The notes under the pieces were generated by a model. That model saw nothing but the letters and a program-made list of their open reading frames with translations. It did no database searches and had not been told where the DNA came from. Both the position numbers and the translations under genes were made by a program. Of a stretch of 11,715 bases of DNA, positions 6,692 through 11,715 are shown one piece after another. The DNA comes from Desulfuromonadales bacterium. GTDB taxonomy: Bacteria; Desulfobacterota; Desulfuromonadia; Desulfuromonadales; UBA2294. Each line of letters opens with the position of its first letter. Within the stretch, counting starts at the first letter, position 1. Where the stretch lies: positions 1-11,715 of the forward strand of contig JACUTX010000061.1 of the NCBI GenBank assembly GCA_014859615.1, written 5' to 3'.

Positions 6692-7944
6692 AACGGTATG
6701 ATCTGATTGTCGTCGGCGGTGGTCCGGCCGGAATGTTTGCCGCAGGCTTTGCTGCCAAAAACGGCGCGCGGGTTCTACTGCTTGAAAAAAATCGACGCTG
6801 TGGAGCCAAACTTCTCATCACCGGCAAGGGGCGTTGTAATTTGACCAACAGCGAGCCGGATGTGCGTAAGTTCGCTGAAAAGTTTGGTCACAATGGCCGT
6901 GCGCTCCTCACGGCTCTCTACGCATTCACGGGTGGGGATCTGATCCGCTTTTTTGAGAAACAAGGTCTGAAACTCAAAATTGAGCGGGGCGGTCGGGTTT
7001 TCCCGAAGCAGGGGGGGGCTGAAGACGTACAGAAGGTGCTGGATCGATTTATCACTGAAACCGGGGTTGAGCTGCAATGTTCATCCTCGGTCCTCGATTT
7101 TTGTCTGGAAGGGGACCACATCCTCTCTGTTCGAACGGCCAAGGGTGAATTATTTGCCGAGCGATTTATCGTTGCGACCGGCGGGCTCTCATACCCGGAA
7201 ACCGGATCGACCGGTGACGGTTACCGCTGGGCCACAGAGACCGGTCATACGCTGGTGCACCCTGAACCGGCGCTGGTGTCGATCCGTCTGCGTGAAAAGT
7301 GGACATCAGAGGTGATGATGATCAACCTGAAGAATGTTAACCTTTCGGTCTGGCAGAACGGCAAAAAAATAACGGAGCGGTTCGGCGAGACCTTCTTTAC
7401 GCGTGACGGTATCGGTGGGCCGATCGTGCTTGATATGAGCGCAGCGATTCGTGATGCTTTAAAAAAAGGGGGGGTCTCTTTGCGGCTCGATATGAAACCG
7501 GCCGTTGAATCGGCGACTTTCGCCAAACGTTTGGAACGGGAGCTCAAGGAACAGAATAATAAAGATTTTCGTAACGTCCTCGGCAACTTTTTACCCAAAG
7601 ATATGATCGCGACTTTCATCGGTCTGTCCGGCATCAATCCGAATAAAAAATGTCACTCCGTGACGCGTGAAGAACGGGGGCGACTGCTGGGGCTGTTTAA
7701 ATCCCTGGAACTGAATGTGGCCGGATGTGAGGGGTTTGATAAGGCGATCATTACATCAGGCGGTGTTGCCCTGCAGGATGTCGATATGCGAACCATGCGG
7801 TCGAAACGGATCAGCAACCTTTTTTTTGCTGGAGAAATACTCGATCTCGACGCGCCGACCGGCGGTTTTAACCTTCAACTCTGCTGGTCGACCGGTTATC
7901 TGGCCGGAATCAACGCTGTCAAAAAGGATGATTGTACCCTTTGA
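6688..7944 (+). CDS. HI0933/YhiN-type FAD flavoprotein
   Basis: A 418-residue FAD-dependent oxidoreductase. The N-terminal Rossmann motif is VVGGGPAGMFAA (8-19), followed by the family signature GAKLLITGKGRCNLTN (about 39-54). A middle ATGGLSYPETGSTGDGY motif and a C-terminal GGVALQDVD ... FFAGEILDLDAPTGGFNLQ block complete the HI0933 (BaiN/YhiN) family pattern. From memory, E. coli YhiN has been linked to making dihydrouridine in 23S rRNA (named RdsA); whether this protein does the same is inference. It is coupled by a 4-nt overlap to the YkgJ-type gene. The coding sequence contains a G8 run (7011-7018) and an A7G7 run (7461-7474). No clear terminator follows; a T run at 7957-7963 has no strong stem before it. 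Confidence 0.9.
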   Translation: MKRYDLIVVGGGPAGMFAAGFAAKNGARVLLLEKNRRCGAKLLITGKGRCNLTNSEPDVRKFAEKFGHNGRALLTALYAFTGGDLIRFFEKQGLKLKIERGGRVFPKQGGAEDVQKVLDRFITETGVELQCSSSVLDFCLEGDHILSVRTAKGELFAERFIVATGGLSYPETGSTGDGYRWATETGHTLVHPEPALVSIRLREKWTSEVMMINLKNVNLSVWQNGKKITERFGETFFTRDGIGGPIVLDMSAAIRDALKKGGVSLRLDMKPAVESATFAKRLERELKEQNNKDFRNVLGNFLPKDMIATFIGLSGINPNKKCHSVTREERGRLLGLFKSLELNVAGCEGFDKAIITSGGVALQDVDMRTMRSKRISNLFFAGEILDLDAPTGGFNLQLCWSTGYLAGINAVKKDDCTL

Positions 7945-7979
7945 ATTCTGCTGTCAATTTTTTTGCGTGAGAGGAGAAG

Positions 7980-8066
7980 GTGAAAATTAGTCGTTCTCAT
8001 GACCGGACACCTGTGTTACAAAAGCATCAATGTTGGACTTTTAACCGAGCGAAAAGGATGAGCTGA
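7980..8066 (+). CDS. Possible 28-residue leader peptide upstream of slyD-like gene
   Basis: A small open frame starts at GTG 7980, directly after a purine-rich GAGAGGAGAAG (GGAG at 7973-7976). It runs 28 codons and ends in TGA at 8064-8066, which overlaps the ATG of the FKBP gene (TGATG). The peptide is basic with three His and one Trp and has no recognisable domain. A good ribosome site plus a stop/start overlap suggests translational coupling, but short chance frames are common and no homology can be judged. The FKBP gene also has its own site (AAGGA at 8054-8058). Confidence 0.3.
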   Translation: MKISRSHDRTPVLQKHQCWTFNRAKRMS

Positions 8067-8551
8067 TGGCAAAAGCAAGTAAGGGGGACAGAGTAAAATT
8101 TAATTTTACCGGTCGACTCGAAGATGGAACTATTTTTGACAGTACGATTGATCATGCCGAGTGTCAGCTCGAAGATGGAGCGACGGACGACTGCGAATGC
8201 GAAATTGGCCCGATGGAGCTGGTTCTCGGTGATGGGGATTTTTTCCCTCATGTCGAAATGGCTCTGGTCGATCTTGAGGTCGGAGCAAAGACGACGGTTG
8301 TTATCAAGGCGGAAGATGCCTTTGGTGAATATGATGAAGAGAAGGTTTTTGTGGTCGAAAGAGATCAGTTCCCCGAAGATATCAATCCTGAACCGGGGCA
8401 GAATTTGGAGCTGATCGATGAGGCAGAGGAGTCGATGGTGGTTCTGGTGCTCGATGTTGACGATTCGGGTGTGACCCTGGATGCCAATCATCCCCTGGCC
8501 GGAGAAGATCTTACCTTTGAGCTTGAATTGCTGGAGATCGTGCAGGAATAG
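8066..8551 (+). CDS. SlyD-like FKBP-type peptidyl-prolyl isomerase
   Basis: A 161-residue cytoplasmic FKBP isomerase/chaperone. The FKBP half shows GDRVKFNFTGRLEDGTIFDS (7-26) and GPMELVLGDGDFFPHVEMAL (48-67). An insert-in-flap chaperone domain follows (about 85-135: AEDAFGEYDEE ... VVERDQFPED), then the closing NHPLAGEDLTFELELLEI (141-158). This is the SlyD arrangement, but the His/Cys-rich metal-binding tail of E. coli SlyD is absent. Instead about 20 extra acidic residues (28-48) with C33, C43 and C45 sit between the FDS strand and the PMELVLG strand. AAGGA lies 7 nt before the ATG. The gene ends 27 nt before a strong terminator. Confidence 0.88.
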   Translation: MAKASKGDRVKFNFTGRLEDGTIFDSTIDHAECQLEDGATDDCECEIGPMELVLGDGDFFPHVEMALVDLEVGAKTTVVIKAEDAFGEYDEEKVFVVERDQFPEDINPEPGQNLELIDEAEESMVVLVLDVDDSGVTLDANHPLAGEDLTFELELLEIVQE

Positions 8552-8578
8552 ACCCGGCAAGAGATCACTGTTTTTGAG

Positions 8579-8615
8579 ATACAAAAAGGCCGGAGATCAT
8601 CTGGCCTTTTTGTAT
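8579..8615. terminator. Bidirectional terminator between convergent genes
   Basis: A perfect 13-bp inverted repeat, ATACAAAAAGGCC (8579-8591) and GGCCTTTTTGTAT (8603-8615), surrounds an 11-nt loop. The A run on one side and T run on the other give a terminator in both directions. It lies between the converging ends of the SlyD-like gene (stop at 8551) and the cupin gene (stop at 8622). Confidence 0.9.
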
Positions 8616-8621
8616 TACAGG

Positions 8622-8924
8622 TCATTCGGTTTTAAAATCGTATTGTCCGACCCCTTGAATGAGCAGGTAACTTGCCGGTTTTGTGCCGTTTGCATTGAGA
8701 ACCTGATGAATTCGGCCCGGTTGAATTGTGCAGCGTATCCCGGGTTTGAGTTCAATCGTCTCATCCGGCCCCTTCAGGTTGACCAGAATTATCCCTTCGA
8801 GGCCGACCATGTAATCGGTGATTTCAGTATGATGGTGCAGGGCTGTTGCCTCGCCGGGGTGCAGGTGCATGACGCGAACTCTGACATCCGCGGTCTGGAT
8901 GAGTATCTGATGTTGCATCGTCAT
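8622..8924 (-). CDS. Small single-domain cupin protein
   Basis: A 100-residue single cupin barrel. Motif 1 reads GEATALHHHTEITDYMVGLEG (24-44), with H30-H32 as the HxH ligands and D37 where Glu is usual. Motif 2 reads GIRCTIQPGRIHQVLN (62-77), with H73 and N77. A metal-binding fold is therefore likely, but the substrate is unknown; such small cupins act as enzymes, binders or sensors. I start at 8924 because AGGAG lies 7 nt upstream on this strand; the frame is open 11 codons further. It is the last gene of the minus-strand group, 51 nt after the RelA/SpoT gene, and ends at the shared terminator. Confidence 0.82.
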   Translation of the reverse strand: MTMQHQILIQTADVRVRVMHLHPGEATALHHHTEITDYMVGLEGIILVNLKGPDETIELKPGIRCTIQPGRIHQVLNANGTKPASYLLIQGVGQYDFKTE

Positions 8925-8975
8925 CCTCGTTCTCCTTTTACGGCGCACGGTTAACACTTCAGGCCGTTGTAGGTT

Positions 8976-10199
8976 TCAGCGTTTGTCCTGCATGATTGAA
9001 TTGAGCAGTTTGCGGGCCGAGCCGTGTACGGGATTGATTTCGAGTACCTTTTCACACATGTTTTGCGCATTTGTCAATTCATTCATGTCAAAGTAGGTCT
9101 GGGCCAGACCGAAACAGGCGTCCGGGCGATTCGGGTCGATTCTGAGAGCTTCGGCGTAATCACTCACGGCCTGATCAAATCGTTTCATGATCCGGCAGCA
9201 GAGACCGCGATTGGCGTAGCTGCGATCGCTGGTCGGATTGAAATTGATTGCCTGGGTAAAATCCTTAACCGCTTGTCTGTAGTTTCCGAGTGAAAAGTAA
9301 GCCATGCCGCGATGGTTGTAGACCAGCGAGCGGATCTTGCTCTCCAGTTTCATTCCGAGAATAATTGTATAGAGTTCGATTGCCGTCTCCAGATCATGAT
9401 TGCTGTGTGCTTCCAATGCACGTAACATCGTCTTTTCGAGACGGCTTTTCAAGGTTGATGCAATCGGTTTGGGCTTGATCGGTGGATCATCGGTTATTTT
9501 GATGTTGCTTTGTTGATTCAGTGTATTGCCGAGTGATTCGCGCCGGTTGCGTCCTTGTTGCCGGATCTCTTTCTGGTAGTCACGGATCTCCTGAAAGATC
9601 AGGTCGGAAAGGGTGAGTGAGGCGTTCAGGGCAGCGAGTTTGCGCCGGATCGATTCTTTCGGCAAAGAGATATCAGATTTGTAGACCAGTTCATGTTCGA
9701 CCTCGGCCCAGGCATCCTGAAGGATGGTTCGCAGCTGAATTTCACAAACAGTACGCACGCCCGGCAACGGTGTTTTGAATATTTTGAGATTTGGACGAAT
9801 GGAGAGATGCACGGAGTCGTAGCCAAATTCACGAAATGAATGTTGTTCTGATTTTCGCTCGGTCTCTACCACTTCGAAACTGGTGGTAATGATCCTTTCG
9901 AGGGTCTCAATATCTTCGAGAAAGGGGCAGATAATACGAAGAGCGAGAAAATCGCCGACCGGTCTGGAGATATGCGGGGATGAATCGAGCCACGCTTTAC
10001 GCAGCTTGTCATAATAAGTCTCAAATCGTTTGACCCGTGACTTGATGGTGACCGAGAAATCGTGTCGTTCAAGCAGATGAAGAATCTCCTGATGCAACGA
10101 TTGCAACGCAGCTTCAAAAAACGGCAACTGGTCCTTGTAGAGGGTCCGCGTTTTTGAGAGATCCGGCAGATACGATGGCTTTAATCCTTTTTTTTTCAT
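8976..10199 (-). CDS. RelA/SpoT-domain alarmone synthetase fused to TPR repeats
   Basis: A 407-residue protein with a RelA/SpoT nucleotidyltransferase domain (about 30-210) and C-terminal TPR repeats (about 256-395). Synthetase residues are visible: SRVKRFETYYDK (54-65), D83 in GDFLALRI (Mg ligand), GYDSVH (126-131, Tyr for guanine stacking), CEIQLRT (152-158, E153) and WAEVEHELVYK (164-174). There is no HD hydrolase, TGS or ACT domain. It therefore resembles a small alarmone synthetase that would transfer pyrophosphate from ATP to GDP/GTP or another acceptor. The TPRs (for example AMAYFSLGNYRQAVKDF-like at 299-314 and 333-358) suggest a partner protein. The usual GYRS Arg is Asp here. The start is uncertain: the ATG at 10199 has a poor ribosome site and is followed by nine A; the frame is open to 10409, inside the transporter gene. 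Confidence 0.82.
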   Translation of the reverse strand: MKKKGLKPSYLPDLSKTRTLYKDQLPFFEAALQSLHQEILHLLERHDFSVTIKSRVKRFETYYDKLRKAWLDSSPHISRPVGDFLALRIICPFLEDIETLERIITTSFEVVETERKSEQHSFREFGYDSVHLSIRPNLKIFKTPLPGVRTVCEIQLRTILQDAWAEVEHELVYKSDISLPKESIRRKLAALNASLTLSDLIFQEIRDYQKEIRQQGRNRRESLGNTLNQQSNIKITDDPPIKPKPIASTLKSRLEKTMLRALEAHSNHDLETAIELYTIILGMKLESKIRSLVYNHRGMAYFSLGNYRQAVKDFTQAINFNPTSDRSYANRGLCCRIMKRFDQAVSDYAEALRIDPNRPDACFGLAQTYFDMNELTNAQNMCEKVLEINPVHGSARKLLNSIMQDKR

Positions 10200-10257
10200 C
10201 TCTTGCAGCTTATGTCCATAATTTCGGTCTGTCAAATATCCCGGTGATTTTACTTCG

Positions 10258-11181
10258 TTATGCGAGTCGGGTCTTTTCAGATGTGCAGGCTGCCATTCCG
10301 GGACAATCTTCTTTGAGGCATGGTTCGATATGAATGGTGATGTCAGCACCGTTGATGCTTTTCTGGATCTTCTTTTCAAGCAAATCTGCAATGTTGTGCG
10401 CTTCTTCAACGGAAAGATGGCGACAGACGACCATCTCCAGATCCATGAATTTCTGGGATCCGGCCCGTCTGGTCCGCAGGTTGCGATAGTCGATCAGATG
10501 TTCGCGATGTGCCTCGATTAAAGAGGTGACACTGTCGCGTACCCCGACCGGCAGCTCTGCGTCGAGGACATCCCGCATTCCGTGACGTACCAGGCGAAAC
10601 GCTTCGGTCAGAATATAGATGCCGACGGCGACAGAGAGCAACGGATCGATCCAGGGGAGAGCTGTAAAATGGACGACAATCAAACCGGTCGCCAGCGCCA
10701 GGTTGGTATAGACATCCATGGAAAAATGCAGGGAGTCGGCTTCCAGCGCTGAAGAGTCCGTCTCTTTGGCTATCCGTTTGAGATAGCGGCTGATCCCGAT
10801 GGAGACAAAGAGGCTGATCAGTAAAACTCCGATCCCTCCTTCAATTCTCTTCAGTTCAATCCCCTGAATCAGGCGACGGGCCGATTCGAAAATAATCCAG
10901 CTGCCGGAAATTGTGATGACAAAGGCCTGAATCAAGGTGGCGACGGTTTCATACTTGCCATGACCGAACGGGTGTCCCTGGTCAGCCGGTTCTTCGGCTT
11001 TGCGGATGGCGACGAAATTGACGCTCGACATCAGGATATCGAGCAGGGAGTCGACGGCCGAGGCTAAAACAGCCATCGAGCCGGTGATCAGGCCGGTCGC
11101 CAGCTTCATTATTGCTAGGGAGCTGGCAACGATGACCGAGATTCGGGCGGCGCGGATTTTTTTTCTGGAGTTTGTTTGCAC
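10258..11181 (-). CDS. Cation diffusion facilitator (FieF/YiiP-like) metal exporter
   Basis: A 307-residue CDF antiporter, moving divalent metal (Zn, Fe or similar) out of the cytoplasm against protons. The transport site has the YiiP-type D-D-H-D set: D44 and D48 in helix 2 (AVDSLLDIL) and H152 and D156 in helix 5 (SLHFSMDVYTN). The loop site is also kept: D67, H70 and H74 in ADQGHPFGHGKYE. The cytoplasmic C-terminal domain has H255, H262 and H284 (TIHIEP) as likely regulatory ligands, and ends with a Cys-containing tail (C288, C293, C299). Six membrane helices fit the family. I start at GTG 11181 because AGGGG lies 5 nt upstream; a GTG at 11205 forming a GTGA overlap with the previous gene is the alternative. 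It precedes the RelA/SpoT gene by 58 nt. Confidence 0.92.
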   Translation of the reverse strand: MQTNSRKKIRAARISVIVASSLAIMKLATGLITGSMAVLASAVDSLLDILMSSVNFVAIRKAEEPADQGHPFGHGKYETVATLIQAFVITISGSWIIFESARRLIQGIELKRIEGGIGVLLISLFVSIGISRYLKRIAKETDSSALEADSLHFSMDVYTNLALATGLIVVHFTALPWIDPLLSVAVGIYILTEAFRLVRHGMRDVLDAELPVGVRDSVTSLIEAHREHLIDYRNLRTRRAGSQKFMDLEMVVCRHLSVEEAHNIADLLEKKIQKSINGADITIHIEPCLKEDCPGMAACTSEKTRLA

Positions 11182-11201
11182 GGTATCCCCTGAAATAAAG
11201 A

Positions 11202-11684
11202 TCACCCTCTTAAGGGGATTTCACTGTCCCATTCGGCGTAATTGTCGGTGATCTCCCAGAACCGTTCGATCCTCGCCCGGTAGTGGTCCCCCCCCCGGCA
11301 AAATTCGTGAATCTGTTTCTGTGCCAATTTGTTGTACTGACCGATTTTGACACACCAGCTGTAGAACGCATCAATGCCGAACAGCAGGTCAGTCAATTCT
11401 TCCATGTTCGGCTCCATATTTTTGATAATATACCAATTTCCGGCAAACTGCTGCACCCTTTTCGGGTCGATTTCAAAGATATTATCCTGACGGTCAGCGA
11501 TAATGAATTCGCGCAAAAAATAGTCGGCCCCGCGAGCCAGACTCCCCGCTTCGAGCGGATCGCAATCTTGTTCCTCCAGCAGATTGCGGTGAAACTTTTT
11601 TAAAATCTCCTGACAGAGGGTGTCGACACGGATCTCATCACTTAAATCGGTGACGTCAAAATCGCGAATATTCAAAGTTGTCAT
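11202..11684 (-). CDS. Unrecognised 160-residue acidic, aromatic-rich protein
   Basis: I do not recognise this protein. It is 160 residues, soluble, acidic and rich in aromatic residues, with no signal peptide or membrane segment. The middle is the most protein-like and probably conserved: RGADYFLREFIIADR (51-65), RVQQFAGNWYIIKNMEPNMEEL (77-98) and LFGIDAFYSWC (101-111). It looks mostly helical. The start at 11684 is supported by AGGAG 5 nt upstream; the frame is open 8 codons further. It abuts the CDF gene (20 nt, or a 4-nt overlap if the earlier GTG is used), so the two are likely co-transcribed. A G9 tract (11288-11296 read on the minus strand) encodes R130-G-G-D. The upstream neighbour lies outside the window. 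Confidence 0.7.
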   Translation of the reverse strand: MTTLNIRDFDVTDLSDEIRVDTLCQEILKKFHRNLLEEQDCDPLEAGSLARGADYFLREFIIADRQDNIFEIDPKRVQQFAGNWYIIKNMEPNMEELTDLLFGIDAFYSWCVKIGQYNKLAQKQIHEFCRGGDHYRARIERFWEITDNYAEWDSEIPLRG

Positions 11685-11715
11685 TGTTGCTCCTGTTGTT
11701 CTTCTCATTTGTGGC

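Noticed and set aside
7926..7963. Terminator after the flavoprotein gene
   Set aside because: A T7 run exists, but the only stem candidates are 4-5 bp and straddle the stop codon, so they are too weak to call.
10200..10409. N-terminal extension of the RelA/SpoT protein by 70 codons
   Set aside because: It overlaps the conserved C-terminal end of the CDF transporter in another frame and is basic and low in structure; the ATG at 10199 is more likely though not certain.
10330..10521. Plus-strand open frame of 63 codons opposite the CDF gene
   Set aside because: It is antisense to the conserved cytoplasmic domain of the transporter, with no ribosome site or recognisable product.

Overview
This is a chromosomal window of moderate G+C from a Gram-negative, probably deltaproteobacterial bacterium. 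I infer the Desulfuromonadales (Geobacter, Pelobacter or Desulfuromonas-like) from the style of the proteins: an Ap4A-phosphorylase-like HIT protein, a 'mixed-type' phosphofructokinase, a GAF chemoreceptor, a SlyD-like FKBP with a Cys insertion, and a RelA/SpoT-TPR protein. That assignment rests on family resemblance only. I saw no tRNA or rRNA gene, insertion sequence, CRISPR array or prophage. The gene arrangement is dense and native-looking.

Layout. (1) Positions 125-3629, plus strand, hold a tight six-gene run: a YfcE-type metallophosphodiesterase, a HIT-family nucleotide-binding protein, a LapA-like two-helix membrane protein, an ExbB/TolQ-type and an ExbD/TolR-type proton channel pair, and a 6-phosphofructokinase. 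Gaps are 2 to 25 nt, with one ATGA overlap. (2) Positions 3638-5835 form a single-gene unit. It has a candidate sigma-70 promoter, a structured leader whose 5' hairpin arm could also pair with the ribosome binding site, a membrane chemoreceptor with a GAF domain and an unusual hairpin tip, and a strong intrinsic terminator. (3) Positions 6002-7944 hold a YkgJ-type cysteine-cluster protein overlapping by 4 nt an HI0933/YhiN-type flavoprotein. (4) Positions 7980-8551 hold a possible 28-codon leader peptide and a SlyD-like peptidyl-prolyl isomerase. A symmetrical terminator (8579-8615) serves both strands. (5) Positions 11684-8622, minus strand, hold a four-gene run: an unrecognised 160-residue protein, a cation diffusion facilitator transporter, a RelA/SpoT-type alarmone synthetase fused to TPR repeats, and a small cupin.

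How the genes may work together. The first operon mixes envelope energisation (ExbB/ExbD, LapA-like) with nucleotide housekeeping (HIT, phosphodiesterase) and glycolysis, so it looks like a housekeeping cluster rather than one pathway. The minus-strand group is the most suggestive. It puts a synthetase-only RSH protein with a TPR interaction module in one transcription unit with a metal exporter and a metal-binding-type cupin, which hints at a link between metal state and (p)ppGpp-like signalling. The points most worth checking are this RSH-TPR gene and its operon, the chemoreceptor leader RNA, the chemoreceptor tip substitutions, and the homopolymer and slippery tracts in several coding sequences.
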